Shown: positions 43,768 through 53,931 of the stretch, piece after piece | How the letters are laid out: every line of letters starts with the position of its first letter | Numbering within the stretch: position 1 is the stretch's first letter | From: JAAXIE01 sp965263155 | GTDB taxonomy: Bacteria; Chloroflexota; Dehalococcoidia; Lucifugimonadales; JAAXIE01 | NCBI GenBank assembly: GCA_965263155.1 | Contig: OZ253586.1 | Location: 2,604,001 to 2,668,000, forward strand | Reading direction: 5' to 3' | DNA length: 64,000 nt | Notes under the pieces: generated by a model | The model's input: the letters and a program-made list of their open reading frames with translations, nothing else | Database searches by the model: none | Told to the model about the DNA's origin: nothing | Made by a program: the position numbers and the translations under genes

Positions 43768-44354
43768 CCGTCCAAGAAGTTCCGAACCCCGGAGACACTA
43801 CTGGCTCGACGGCGCCCCTTCTTCCTGAACGCCTTCAACACTGAAGAACAGTGACTTTGGGAACGCGACGGACCGCAGAGTGTAGAGCCTGTCCCCATGC
43901 TTTCCACCACTTCGTCCTGCTGCTCCAAGTCTCCAATTGCTCTGTCGAGCCACGAATCACGTTCCGCCCAATCGGGTGATACTATGTCCAGCAAGGTCAA
44001 TAATGCTGCCGAGCCAACTGACATGTCAGTTGACAGGGGCATCCACATCTCCACGGCTTCAACATCTTGAGCTGGCCCGTATATCTCCACAATAAAGAGC
44101 CCTCCCATCCTGTTCGGCAGGCTGCTGGATACTAGCTCGGCCGCACCATGGCCCATGAAGGACGGGAACCCGATGCCCTCGAAGGTGTGCTCTAGGGTTT
44201 GCCGGCCAATGCCCAAAGTTGGGAGTGAAGTGGGAGATACTTCGAGTGGTGGTGTAGGTCGGGTCGTGCCAGGCTGGCTCTCAACGCCTCCACAGCCCAC
44301 GAGGAAGATACTGAGCACGAGCATAAGCAACCCGCGACGCACAGCCACGGTCAC
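43749..44354 (-). CDS. Lipoprotein, C-terminus altered by rearrangement
   Basis: 201 codons. A lipoprotein signal (LLMLVLSIFLVGCGGVES, Cys21) and a Pro/Thr linker precede a domain of about 110 residues (EGIGFPSFMGHGAAELVSSS, GGLFIVEIYGPAQDVEAVEM) ending around residue 150. The last 40-50 residues (RKKGRRRASSVSGVRNFLDG) look unlike the rest and run into the inverted EEP segment, so the natural C-terminus has probably been replaced. The domain type recurs in Chloroflexota lipoproteins but has no known function. Confidence 0.6.
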   Translation of the reverse strand: MTVAVRRGLLMLVLSIFLVGCGGVESQPGTTRPTPPLEVSPTSLPTLGIGRQTLEHTFEGIGFPSFMGHGAAELVSSSLPNRMGGLFIVEIYGPAQDVEAVEMWMPLSTDMSVGSAALLTLLDIVSPDWAERDSWLDRAIGDLEQQDEVVESMGTGSTLCGPSRSQSHCSSVLKAFRKKGRRRASSVSGVRNFLDGCLPSV

Positions 44355-44383
44355 CCCTGCACCTGCGCTGGTTGGGGGCGCGG

Positions 44384-44893
44384 TTACGCGGTTCTCCAGT
44401 TTCGTGGGGCGTTGTATGGAAGGCCCTTATCGGGCCGCTTCTCAGGTTGCTCAATGGGTCGGAGCTTGTTGATAAGGCAGTCCACTGCGTCATCGAAGTT
44501 GGCTTCGGCTAAGCTAGAGGTGCATGTCGCCACGAGATCCACGTTAGGGTATTGCTCTCGGGTGGATTGCAGTAGAACAGCCAGCCTGTCCAGGAGGGGC
44601 CCGTGGCCAACCCTGATCGGCTGTACTTCGCCAGTGCTTTTTATAAGGTAGCCTATGACGAATAGTCCCCTCAGGCGCGGAGGAGTACCAACTTCGGTCA
44701 TGCGCCCTTCGTTCACGTGGCGCACAAACTCTTCGTTAAAGGAAAGTCCGTCGTGCTCTTTACCTGGGCTGGGGCCGTAACTCCAATGAAGCATTCTCCT
44801 TGTAACTCTAGCGTCTGTTTTCGTAATTGCCCGCCCGCGCTTGTCAGGTCCGCTGCCAGCGACCTCACCGAGTTTCGCCCCTGCCTCAACCAC
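44384..44893 (-). CDS. Unknown protein, possibly GIY-YIG-like
   Basis: 169 codons from GTG 44893 without a strong ribosome binding site. The middle reads RLRGLFVIGYLIKSTGEVQP, IRVGHGPLLDRLAVLL and YPNVDLVATCTSSLAEANFD. A GxYxIGY strand followed by a VGxGxLxxRL helix is reminiscent of GIY-YIG nucleases, but the match is weak and the catalytic Arg and Glu cannot be placed with confidence. The N-terminus may be truncated. Confidence 0.4.
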   Translation of the reverse strand: MVEAGAKLGEVAGSGPDKRGRAITKTDARVTRRMLHWSYGPSPGKEHDGLSFNEEFVRHVNEGRMTEVGTPPRLRGLFVIGYLIKSTGEVQPIRVGHGPLLDRLAVLLQSTREQYPNVDLVATCTSSLAEANFDDAVDCLINKLRPIEQPEKRPDKGLPYNAPRNWRTA

Positions 44894-44958
44894 AGATGAT
44901 ATCCACCGGCAGGATCATCTCCTATTGGCCGGCAGGGCTCCTAAGCTCTGTAGGTCGC

Positions 44959-45785
44959 CTACCGGACATGATCCCAGGCGATCTCGAACTCGTCGAGGTC
45001 GACCCATTCCATTCGCGCGACCCATACCTCGTCGATGGTTTCCGGCAAGTGGGCCGACCTTACTATTTCGGTTAGCTCTTCATCTCCCAGATCAACTGAG
45101 ACCTCTCCAAAGAGCTGAACCAAAAACAGTTTCCGATGATCTGGATACCGGACGAATTTTCAGCCGCCTCTTCTGCACAACGTCCAAACTCCTCAGAATA
45201 GCCCAAACGTTCCTCTCCTAATTGTTGGGGACTCTCCCACGGTTCACCGAAATCTCGCACCAGCACGTCTATGCCAATACCAGTATTAGAATCACTTTCT
45301 TCGGGCGACAGGAGTCGGAAACGCCAAGGAATCGGCTCCCGTCCCCCAACGCCACGGCGAGACTGGGCTTCAACTGGATTCGACAAAGCCACATCAGCTA
45401 TCTGCTCCGCAATGCTTGCAACTTGCTCCTTCCTTTTGCCTTCTAGGTCCATAGCAGATACGGACAGTTGATATGCCGATCCAGTGAATGGATTAGCTCT
45501 CTGAGAAAATCGTCTCACAAAATCTTCAAGAAGCTGGTGGGACTTATGATGATCGGCCATATATGTCTTGCCAGGCGGCCATACGATTGACTTACGCTCG
45601 ATGACGATAGGTGATTCACCAATCGCCTCTAGAGCCACTTCAGGTTCCTTTGTATTCCTGTTCACTTTCTCAGGGCACGCCGACAAATTGTACTTCTTCC
45701 CGTACCGCTCATTATATTGAGCCACGAAACCTCGGAGGTTATCCCACTCATATCGAGAGTCTGGTGGGAGACAGTGAAACATCAT
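44959..45785 (-). pseudogene. Unknown cytoplasmic protein, frameshifted near its 3' end
   Basis: The frame starts at ATG 45785 with GAGAGGAG upstream. It reads DSRYEWDNLRGFVAQYNERY, ALEAIGESPIVIERKSIVWP (an ExK-like strand), and PIPWRFRLLSPEESDS. At 45122-45126 one T seems lost from a T run (on the minus strand), and coding continues in a second frame LVQLFGEVSVDLGDEELTEI, ETIDEVWVARMEWVDLDEFE to TAG 44959-44961. With that base restored the protein is about 275 residues. The VIERKS segment could be part of a PD-(D/E)XK fold, which I cannot verify. No known family. Confidence 0.5.
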
Positions 45786-45815
45786 GAGTTGTGCTCCTCT
45801 CGGTAGATGGGGCAT

Positions 45816-46679
45816 TCATTCCAAATGCCTCGATGTCTTGTGTTGTCCCAATCCGGGGCCTTTGGAGGACGACGGACTGAGCAGGGGACGTCGATTCATT
45901 TGGTCGTGGGACACGGAAGCCACTCTGTGGCTTCCCCTAGGAGAGGTGTGTCGCGTAGGATCTTACACATGTCGACGTCGCATCCGAACTTGGGAGGCTC
46001 TAAGAGAGAAGTCGCGCTGGTGTCCTTGCTACGGCGCCCGCCTCTGGAGGTCCCCGAAGCCGCCGACATTGACGGCTCCTGTGGGAGACGGTGTGCTGGC
46101 GGTCGACCCAGTCCCTGTTGCTTGAACTAGGCGGGAGTACCATGCACCCTCGTATACCTTCTCGGTTCCGACACTCCTCCCTATCGACTTGTCTCATGGC
46201 CTACGGACGGCATGACTACGACGTATTGTTCTAAGTTCACGTCTGTCGAATTATAATGCCGCGAGAATCCCAGGCTTTCTTTCTACCAATCTTCTGGATT
46301 TGTCTAAAGGCTCGGCTCACGCCTTGACGACCACCCGCTAACCATCACAAAAGGGTGAGGACACCGGTCAGCGCCACTCCTGCCTGACGGCTGGGCGTGC
46401 CACCGTGCGGGCGAAACGTGCACCGCATCGCGGGTCAGGGCACCCGGACATGCCGCCACGAAGGTCACCTTTCCCATTCCCGTCTGTTGGTCTACGCATT
46501 GTAGGGCACCCGCCGTCGTGACGGGGTCATGAATGCACCAGGGCTCCGTGGTGTACCTGCCCGTCCGTCATGTCGAGCCGCGATGGTCGGTCAACTAAGG
46601 CCAGGGATTCCGCCGTAGGCATCGCTGCTTCTTGGTCCGCCGTCTCCCAGCCATGGCGCAGGTCTCGCCGGCCACACTC
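45816..46679. other. Gap of about 860 bases with no recognisable gene
   Basis: Only short frames on either strand, none with a ribosome binding site or motif. No terminator or repeat that I can defend. Confidence 0.45.
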
Positions 46680-47657
46680 TTAGTCTCCTGGAGGTGGGGG
46701 TTCATCAGCCGGTCCATCCGACCTGCTGCCCGGCGGGTCAGGGGCGAACAGGCCGATCTCCACCGCCATAGTCCGATCACCGGTCTCCCGAAAGATGCGG
46801 GTCGCCTCATTCCGCTTGCGAATCCACTCCAGTTGCTCAGGCGTGGCGTCCGGGTGCCGGAAAGGATTATCGCTGAACCGTGAGCTCGCGGAGCTGCGCT
46901 CAGCGTCAGGGTCGCAGTAGCGGACCGCTCCCTTGGGCTTGTACTTTGCCGGAACCGCCTTCCCAACGTACTTGTTCCAAACCTCAGCTTCGGCGGGCGT
47001 GCCATGGAAGCCATACCGCTTTGGAAGTGGTGGTCCCCAGGAAGGGAAGTTCTCACTGGTCGCCGGTACCCAACCTTTGCTGTCGGGGCGGAAAGCACCG
47101 GCTATGATGCCTCGGTTGTTGGCCAGCACGAGCCTGCCTTGGACTTTCTCTAGGTTGAGGTGCCAAGCATGGCGGGCAGCGTCATAGGGATCGAGCCCTT
47201 CCTCGATGGTCTTATAGCAGGAGATGATGACCAGAGGTTCATCAACGGTGAACTCCTCAGCCCCGTACTGCTTGATGATCTCATAGACATGTTTGCATCC
47301 CCGGTCCGAGTCGATGCCGACCACCTGATTGGTAAGGCCCGGATAGGCGTCTATGAGTGCAGCCTCCACCTCTTTGGCAGTGGCCTCGTCAAGGCCGTGA
47401 CGGTGCACCAGATGGCCTACCTCAAGACCCGCAGCCTTTATCGCGTTGATGCGCTGTATCTTCAGGTCGGCTTCGTCCTCGGTGTTGCCGTCCTCGTCGC
47501 TCTCCGGGATGAATGCGATGCCTCTAGCATGGCTAAAGACGCGGTCCCCTTTGCCCTTGCCGACGTAGAAAGTCTCGCCGTTGCGGGGGTCGATGAGGCG
47601 ATAGACGTAGTACTGGATGGATGGGTGGACGCTCGTAGGAAAACTGCTTGTGGTCAT
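46680..47657 (-). CDS. GIY-YIG nuclease-domain protein
   Basis: 325 residues from ATG 47657, with GGAGG 8 bases upstream. The N-terminal GIY-YIG domain (residues about 14-105) reads YYVYRLIDPRNGETFYVGKG and KGDRVFSHARG, with the catalytic Arg after the YVGKG loop, and EVEAALIDAYPGLTNQV with the metal-binding Glu; this is the LEM-3-like class. After it come helices (RHAWHLNLEKVQGRLVLANN) and a basic linker, ending in a Pro/Asp-rich tail. It should be an endonuclease or DNA-processing protein; the substrate is unknown. It lies just downstream of the response regulator of module 2 on the same strand, 70 bases away, and may be co-transcribed. Confidence 0.8.
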   Translation of the reverse strand: MTTSSFPTSVHPSIQYYVYRLIDPRNGETFYVGKGKGDRVFSHARGIAFIPESDEDGNTEDEADLKIQRINAIKAAGLEVGHLVHRHGLDEATAKEVEAALIDAYPGLTNQVVGIDSDRGCKHVYEIIKQYGAEEFTVDEPLVIISCYKTIEEGLDPYDAARHAWHLNLEKVQGRLVLANNRGIIAGAFRPDSKGWVPATSENFPSWGPPLPKRYGFHGTPAEAEVWNKYVGKAVPAKYKPKGAVRYCDPDAERSSASSRFSDNPFRHPDATPEQLEWIRKRNEATRIFRETGDRTMAVEIGLFAPDPPGSRSDGPADEPPPPGD

Positions 47658-47727
47658 TGTGAGGCCTCCTGTGATGTGTATTGTGTCGGAGAACGCGGGG
47701 AGTCACACATAGCCGTCGCGGCCGGGG

Positions 47728-48402
47728 TCAACGGCCCACCACCACATCGTCCATCAGGCCGTTCCGCACAGCCCAGATCACGAGTTCCTGTTTCGTCTGT
47801 ACTCCCAGCTTGTCCTGTATGCGGTAGAGGGTGTTCCGGACGGTCACAGTGCTGTTGCCTCTAGCCTTGGCGATGTCGGCGTACGATGTGCCGCTGGCGA
47901 ACAGCGTCAGGGTCTCCCGTTCCAGTGCAGTAAGATCGTCCAAACCCTGACGGGCGGTGAGCTCACGAACGCCACGGACCATGGCGAAGACCTCTCTCAC
48001 CGCCTCTTCAGGTATTCGCAACCGGCCTTTGGCCACATCAAGAACGGCTTCCACCAGTTCCTCTGGTGGTGAGTACTTCTGAAGGTAACCCGTTGCCCCG
48101 GCAGCGACCGCCTCTATCACCGCATCCTCCTCAGCCGAAGCCGTCAGCATCAGCACCCGCGTGTCGGGCAGGAGTTCCATGATTTCCCGGCAGGCCTCGA
48201 TGCCGTCCTTGACCGGCATCATCACATCCATGACGATCACCTCCGGCCGCAGGCCCTCGACGGTCCTCACCGCCTCCTCGCCATCTCCAGCCAGTCCCAC
48301 CACCTCGAAGCGGCCCGATGCTTCCAGCGCATCCCTCAGCCCGTCCCTCATTACGGGGTGGTCGTCCACCACCATCACCCTTGTCCGGTGTGCTGAAGAC
48401 AC
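47728..48402 (-). CDS. NarL/FixJ-family response regulator, module 2
   Basis: 224 residues if translation starts at GTG 48402. I prefer that start over ATG 48429 because GAGGAGG lies 6-7 bases before it and because VSSAHRTRVMVVDDH then aligns exactly with MTTDTRTSVMLVDDH of module 1. The receiver has VVDDH, phosphoacceptor in VIVMDV, LMLTAS and the Lys of YLQKYS. The LuxR-type HTH starts DDLTALERETLTLFASGTSY and ends IQDKLGVQTKQEL. It is the partner of the kinase at 48404 and should regulate transcription, possibly of the divergent secreted gene at 49981. Confidence 0.92.
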   Translation of the reverse strand: MSSAHRTRVMVVDDHPVMRDGLRDALEASGRFEVVGLAGDGEEAVRTVEGLRPEVIVMDVMMPVKDGIEACREIMELLPDTRVLMLTASAEEDAVIEAVAAGATGYLQKYSPPEELVEAVLDVAKGRLRIPEEAVREVFAMVRGVRELTARQGLDDLTALERETLTLFASGTSYADIAKARGNSTVTVRNTLYRIQDKLGVQTKQELVIWAVRNGLMDDVVVGR

Positions 48403-48403
48403 A

Positions 48404-49624
48404 TCAGCCTCCTCTCTGATCGGTTTCATGCGGAACCACGCAGGTGATGGTGGTTCCGCCTCCCCCTTGACTGCTTTCCACCCTGAGCATTCCCCCCATC
48501 TTCTCAGCGTCCGCCCTCATTCCGTTGATTCCGCGGCCACGTTCGGCGTATTCGTCGGGGAGGCCCACACCGTCGTCTGAGACTGACAGCCTGACCTGGC
48601 CGGCCTCGAAGTCCAGCCTCACCTCGACCCTACCGGGCCGGGCGTGCAGGAACGCGTTGGTTAACGCATTGTGCGCTATGGACAATAGACGGGCTCGCGT
48701 CTCCGTGGCGAGAGGCGGCTCGGTGCCCGACTGAGTCAACTGGGCGGGCACGGATGTGATCTTCTTAAACGTCGCACAGTGCGACCATAGGACTCGTCCC
48801 AACTCTCTGTCCTCGAAGATGAGGCCCTCGTCTATGGGGTGTCGCAGTTCCCACATGGCCGACTGCGTCAGCTTGGCGGTCGCATCCAAGGCAGCGACCA
48901 GCTCCTTGTTCGACTCGTCAGCCAGCTTCATGGCCCTGTGTATCCCCATGCCGATCATATAGGACGTCTGCGCAGCTGTGTCGTGAATTTTCTGGGAAAG
49001 TTCGATGCGTTCCTGCTGCATCCTTCGCTCTCCTTCAACCGCCGTCTTCCTCTTGATGCGTTCGAACCGTGTTATGAGGCTGATGCCCAACACCATGACG
49101 TACATTGCCGCCAACCTCCCCACCAGCACCCTCAGATCACCCCCATCGAGGTCGAGGCCGGAGCCCACACTCAGGCTCACGATGGAGTAGGCAACGGCGG
49201 CCATCGTCGTCCAAGCCAGCCCGAGCCAAAAGGGCGTAAAGACTGCGGCAAACAGGGCCAGGGCCGGATAGTAAGCGAGGAAGGTGAAGCTCTTGAACCC
49301 GTCGCCGATAACGATGTCCGCCGTGATCAGGACAATGTCCATGGCGCTGAGGACAAGCATCCAGCGCCATGTCACCGGCCTGTTCGTCAGCAGCCGGAAG
49401 TGCACAAGGCCATTGAGCGTCACAAGAGGCACGTGCAGGAACGCGTGCCCGATCTCCGAAGGGTACCAGTCGGCTGGCCGATAGGTCAGATTGAACACAG
49501 AGACAAGCCAGATGAGCCAGCGACCCCAGACCGAGACGCGTGCAGCATACAGGATGACATCCGGGTCGGCCCTGATGGCTGATGAAAGCCGCTTCGTTAA
49601 GGCTTCTTTGACAGCCGTCACCAA
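48404..49624 (-). CDS. NarL-type sensor histidine kinase (HisKA_3), module 2
   Basis: 406 residues from GTG 49624. As in module 1, the N-terminal half is five to six membrane helices with short loops (FLHVPLVTLNGLVHF, LALFAAVFTPFWLGLAW, MYVMVLGISLITRFERI). The phosphoacceptor block is LSQKIHDTAAQ (His214), followed by the same MWELRHPID phrase. The ATPase domain has HNALTNAFLH, DDGVGLPDEYAERGRG and GGGTTITCVVP. The stop codon lies within 2 bases of the regulator start, so the genes are coupled. The similar topology suggests the two kinases sense related membrane signals. Confidence 0.92.
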   Translation of the reverse strand: MVTAVKEALTKRLSSAIRADPDVILYAARVSVWGRWLIWLVSVFNLTYRPADWYPSEIGHAFLHVPLVTLNGLVHFRLLTNRPVTWRWMLVLSAMDIVLITADIVIGDGFKSFTFLAYYPALALFAAVFTPFWLGLAWTTMAAVAYSIVSLSVGSGLDLDGGDLRVLVGRLAAMYVMVLGISLITRFERIKRKTAVEGERRMQQERIELSQKIHDTAAQTSYMIGMGIHRAMKLADESNKELVAALDATAKLTQSAMWELRHPIDEGLIFEDRELGRVLWSHCATFKKITSVPAQLTQSGTEPPLATETRARLLSIAHNALTNAFLHARPGRVEVRLDFEAGQVRLSVSDDGVGLPDEYAERGRGINGMRADAEKMGGMLRVESSQGGGGTTITCVVPHETDQRGG

Positions 49625-49980
49625 GCCCAGGCTCTCAGTCCAAGGTCACGGACTTGAACAAGCTGCGGCATCCCAGATTGCATGCATCCTTCCGTAACCG
49701 CTCAATGGTGGTGGCTATACCACTGACAAATTACCTCAAAAGCTGAGGGGTTACGAGAGCAGAATGTACCAATAGGACTAGGCAAAGTGTTGTCTCGTAA
49801 GCGAGCAAAAGAGAAAGGGACATTGGTTCATGTTCACCTATCGCAGCGCTGAGGGGGAATGTAAGACTTGGGCGCCCCTCACAAACGCCTTACGTGACCG
49901 GCTTCCACACGCAGTTGGCCTTTCCCGCACCGCGCCCAGGGCTGCAGGCGAAAATTAAAGGTACAGCAAAGGAGTTCCGG
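49625..49980. promoter_or_regulatory. Divergent intergenic region of module 2 with a conserved leader
   Basis: 356 bases between the kinase (minus) and the secreted protein (plus). CCTCA-AAAGC-TGAGG at about 49734-49748 forms a small hairpin. The 75 bases before ATG 49981 (caca-gca-ttgg-cctttc, then cagggctgcagg) resemble the 75 bases before the dead tandem copy at 54192, so the leader was duplicated with the gene. AAAGGAG lies 7-8 bases before 49981 and fixes that start. Confidence 0.55.
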
Positions 49981-52900
49981 ATGGATACTGCAAGCATGCC
50001 TAGCCGGGTTAGTGCAGGTGTTCTGCTGACACTGGCCATGGTCGTAGCGCTCATGCTCCTGATGAATCACGCCACCCCCGCGCTGTCGCAGTCGACCGGA
50101 AGCGTCAGGGTCAGCAACCTAGACCAGCCGTCATCAGTCCTCCGTACTACCATGGGCGACGAGCAGCACTACGCGCAGTCATTCTGCACCGGCAACGTCG
50201 CTACTACCCTGGACAAGGTGCGTCTGTACACGCTGTCCAACGAAACCGATCCGACCGATATGTTCTACCGATATGATCCGGCGCCCGTCGTGACCATACG
50301 CTCCACCGATGCGTGGGGAAAGCCTGGCGAGGTGCTGCATACCCTGACCAGCCCGGTTATCGACGATTCCATGGACACCGCCGAGGACTTCACGAGCAGC
50401 GGTTATGAACTGGCCGCCAACACCACCTACGCGGTGGTGATCCACCGGCCAACCAGCTCCGGCCACATTGGATTCCTCCCCACACCATCTCCCTCTGAGG
50501 ACACGGAGACGCAGTTAGGCTGGGCAATCGGCGACCAATATATGTATTACGCAGGCTTTGGTTGGACTGATGACAACCACGAAGGCTTGGTCATGAAGAT
50601 GGCGATCCATGCCAACGGCGATCTCCCTTCCATTTCGACCCCGGCCTTTATTGACACCGACTGTGACGGGACCGTAGGCCCCTACGAGTTCTCAGTGGAC
50701 GAAATGTCCGCCCCGGACACCATCGTCGGCGTTGCGGTCGCCGGCGACGCCGATGGCGACTCTATGACGTACTCCGTCAGCGGAACCGACGTTGCGGCAT
50801 TCAACAACGCGTTTAACTTGGACGCGAGCACTGGCGAGATCACCGTCAAGTCAAGCTCTGAAATCGACTACGAGAGCTCACAAGTGTCTTACTCGATCAC
50901 CGTCAGCGTGACCGACGGGGAGGACGCCCCCGGCGTCGCGGAGACTGAAGCAACGATCGACGACACCACCTCCGTGAGAATCAACGTCAACAACGTCGAC
51001 GAGCCGGGAATCATCACATTTTCAACGACCGCGCCCAGGGTGGGCAGCGCGCTGACAGCCACCGTATCCGATCCCGACAGCAGTGTGCTGATCTACACAG
51101 TACAGTGGGCCAGGGCCGCTAACGCTGACGCCCCGTTCATCGACATACCCATCGATCCCGGCTACATGGCCAACCCCACCTACACCCCCACGGCAGCGGA
51201 CCAAGGCAAATACCTGAAGGTCACCATATTCTACGCCGAACGCACGTGCGGCGAGGTGTCCAGCTTCGACGACCGGTGCCGCAGAGAGGCGACTAGGACA
51301 TTAACCACCCTCGTAGCAAACGCGGAAGGCCTGATCGTCCAAAGCCAGCGGGTGAACAGGCCGGCAACGGGAGAGCCTCGTATAATCGGTGCCCCGCCCC
51401 CGGGGTACCAGTGGGTCGGCTGGTTGGGGATTTGGGTGACACGGAACACCGTACGGGACCCTGACGGCATGAACAGCGGAGTCAGCTTCCAGTGGCTGCG
51501 CGTTGACCCGGACACCCTAGCCGAGGAGAACATTCAAAATGCCACAGGCTGGACCTACGTGCCCACGAGGGCCGATTTGGGCAGGGGCATCAAGGTGCGG
51601 GCATCCTTTGTCGATAATCTGGGCAACCGTGAGTCGCGGACCAGCCAACCCATATGGGCGCCGCGCCCGCCCAACAACCCGGCCACCGGCAGCCCTGGCA
51701 TAACGGGCGCGGTGCAGGTGGGGCAGACACTATCCGCAGATACTTCCGCCATCAGGGACACTGACGTCATTGTCGCCTCTACGCTTGCGTACCAGTGGAT
51801 CGTAAACGACGGGACGGATGACACGGACATCCAGGATGAGACAGGCGCCACCTACACTCTCGGCGCCGATGACGAGGGCAAGACCATAAAGGTGAAGGTG
51901 AGCTTCGCTGACGAAGTGAGGTACGAAGAATCGCTCACCAGCGCGCCCACGGCAACGGTGGCCTCACAGGACTCGTCGTTTACGGCCAGCACCCACAACG
52001 TGCCTGAGTCCCACGACGGCGCCACTGAGTTCGCCTTCGAGCTGCAGTTTAACGAAGAGCCGGGATCGGGCTTCAGCTACGCGAAGCTGCGGAACAACAA
52101 CGCCTTCACGGTGACCGGGGGGTCGGTGAGCAACGTGCGGAGGCTTGAGCCGGGCAAGAACGTCCGGTGGGAGATCACCGTCACGCCGTCCGGGGACGCC
52201 GCCGTTTCCGTGTCCCTGCCCGCCACCACCGACTGCGCCGCCGAGGGCGCGATATGCAACATGCGCAACATGAAGCTGTCCAGCGCCCTTGAGTTCACGG
52301 TTTCCGGTCCGGGGCCTTCGACCCAGCAGCAGACCGTGCTGCAGGAAAACTCGGCGGCCACCGGCGCCCCCACCATCAACGGCACGGCGCAGGTGGCCGA
52401 GACCCTCACGGCGATTACGTCGGGAATATCCGATGCCGACGGCCTGGCCAACGCAACCTTTACCTACCAGTGGCGGGCCGACGACACCGAGATCAGCAGC
52501 GCAACGGGCAGCAGCTATACCATGGTTGCCGCAGACGCAGGCAAGGCGGTTAAGGTGACCGTATCCTTCACCGACGACGCGGGCAATGCCGAGACCCTGA
52601 CCAGCGCCGCTACGACGGCAGTCGCGCCCTCCGGGGGCTCGACAAACTCATTGCAGCGGTCGGACCAGGAGGACGTGCAGGAAAACTCGGCGGCCACCGG
52701 CGCTCCCACCATCAACGGCATGGCGCGGACCGGTGAGACTCTCACGGCGACTACGACGGGCATATCCGACGCCGACGGCCTGAGCAACGCATCCTTTACC
52801 TACCAGTGGCTCGCTGCCGACACTGAGATCAGCGGCGCAACGGGGAGCAGCTATACCGTGGTTGCCGCAGACGTGGGCAAGACCATCAAGGTTCAGGTGT

Positions 52901-53931
52901 CCTTCACGGACGATGCGGGCAACGAGGAGTCGGTGACCAGCGCGGCGACGACGGCGGTCACGCACCCGCCTTTGACGGCCACCACCCGCGACGCGCCTGA
53001 GTCCCACGACGGGAGCACCGCGTTCAACTTTGAGCTCCGGTTAAGTGAGAACATCGATAGCTTAAGCTACACGACGTTGCAGAACCACGCCTTCACGGTA
53101 ACCGAGGGCTCGGTGAGCAACGTGGGCCGGCTGGAGCCGGGCAAGAACGTCTGGTGGGAGATAACCGTGGAGCCGGACTCCAACGCTGACGTGACCATAG
53201 CGCTGAATGCCACCACCGACTGCACCGCAGAGGGCGCCATCTGCACTGGCGACGGCAGGAAGCTGTCCGGTGGCCTGGAGCTGGTCGTTCCGGGGCCTCC
53301 GGAAAATTCGGCGGCCACCGGCGCTCCCACCATCGGCAGCACGGCGCAGGTGGGCGGAACCCTGATCGCCTCAACGTCGGGCATCTCCGATGCCGACGGC
53401 CTCGTCAACGCATCCTTCACCTACCAGTGGGTGGCCGACGACACTGAGATCAGTGGGGCCACGACCTCCACCTACACGGTCACGAACGCCGACGCGGGCA
53501 AGGTCATTAAGGTGACCATCACCTTCACGGACGATGCGGGCAACGAGGAGTCGGTGAGCAGTGCGGCGACGGCGGCGGTCACACAGCCGCCTTTGACTGC
53601 CACGATCCACGACGCGCCTGAGTCCCACGACGGCGCCACTGCGTTCACCTTCGAGCTGCGGTTCAGCGAGGCGCCCGTGGACAGCTTCAGCTACACGACG
53701 GTTCAGAACCACGCCTTCACGGTAACCGAGGGCTCGGTGAGCAACGCAAGCCGCCTGGAGGCGGGCAAGAACGTGCGGTGGGAGATAACCGTGGAGCCGG
53801 ACTCCAACGCCGACGTGACCATAGCGCTGAATGCCACCACTGACTGCACCGCCGAGGGCGCCATCTGCACTGGCGACGGCAGGAAGCTTTCCAGTCGGGT
53901 TGAACTGACCATCAGGAGGCTGGGCGGATAG
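49981..53931 (+). CDS. Large secreted multidomain repeat protein, 1316 residues
   Basis: A signal peptide (MPSRVSAGVLLTLAMVVALM, cleavage near ALSQS) precedes a choice-of-anchor-like sandwich (residues about 40-215; NTTYAVVIH, LGWAIGDQYM). A cadherin-like domain follows (about 235-345; DADGDSMTYSVSGTD, ITVSVTDGEDAPG). Then come Ig-like repeats (YQWxxDxTEI, YTxxxADxGKxIKVxVSF, NSAATGAPTI) alternating with three copies of a 105-residue module (PESHDGATEFAFEL to TTDCxAEGAICT) also found at the end of the giant protein at 16579. There is no C-terminal anchor. Adhesive or matrix role likely. It is divergent from kinase/regulator module 2. Confidence 0.9.
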   Translation: MDTASMPSRVSAGVLLTLAMVVALMLLMNHATPALSQSTGSVRVSNLDQPSSVLRTTMGDEQHYAQSFCTGNVATTLDKVRLYTLSNETDPTDMFYRYDPAPVVTIRSTDAWGKPGEVLHTLTSPVIDDSMDTAEDFTSSGYELAANTTYAVVIHRPTSSGHIGFLPTPSPSEDTETQLGWAIGDQYMYYAGFGWTDDNHEGLVMKMAIHANGDLPSISTPAFIDTDCDGTVGPYEFSVDEMSAPDTIVGVAVAGDADGDSMTYSVSGTDVAAFNNAFNLDASTGEITVKSSSEIDYESSQVSYSITVSVTDGEDAPGVAETEATIDDTTSVRINVNNVDEPGIITFSTTAPRVGSALTATVSDPDSSVLIYTVQWARAANADAPFIDIPIDPGYMANPTYTPTAADQGKYLKVTIFYAERTCGEVSSFDDRCRREATRTLTTLVANAEGLIVQSQRVNRPATGEPRIIGAPPPGYQWVGWLGIWVTRNTVRDPDGMNSGVSFQWLRVDPDTLAEENIQNATGWTYVPTRADLGRGIKVRASFVDNLGNRESRTSQPIWAPRPPNNPATGSPGITGAVQVGQTLSADTSAIRDTDVIVASTLAYQWIVNDGTDDTDIQDETGATYTLGADDEGKTIKVKVSFADEVRYEESLTSAPTATVASQDSSFTASTHNVPESHDGATEFAFELQFNEEPGSGFSYAKLRNNNAFTVTGGSVSNVRRLEPGKNVRWEITVTPSGDAAVSVSLPATTDCAAEGAICNMRNMKLSSALEFTVSGPGPSTQQQTVLQENSAATGAPTINGTAQVAETLTAITSGISDADGLANATFTYQWRADDTEISSATGSSYTMVAADAGKAVKVTVSFTDDAGNAETLTSAATTAVAPSGGSTNSLQRSDQEDVQENSAATGAPTINGMARTGETLTATTTGISDADGLSNASFTYQWLAADTEISGATGSSYTVVAADVGKTIKVQVSFTDDAGNEESVTSAATTAVTHPPLTATTRDAPESHDGSTAFNFELRLSENIDSLSYTTLQNHAFTVTEGSVSNVGRLEPGKNVWWEITVEPDSNADVTIALNATTDCTAEGAICTGDGRKLSGGLELVVPGPPENSAATGAPTIGSTAQVGGTLIASTSGISDADGLVNASFTYQWVADDTEISGATTSTYTVTNADAGKVIKVTITFTDDAGNEESVSSAATAAVTQPPLTATIHDAPESHDGATAFTFELRFSEAPVDSFSYTTVQNHAFTVTEGSVSNASRLEAGKNVRWEITVEPDSNADVTIALNATTDCTAEGAICTGDGRKLSSRVELTIRRLGG

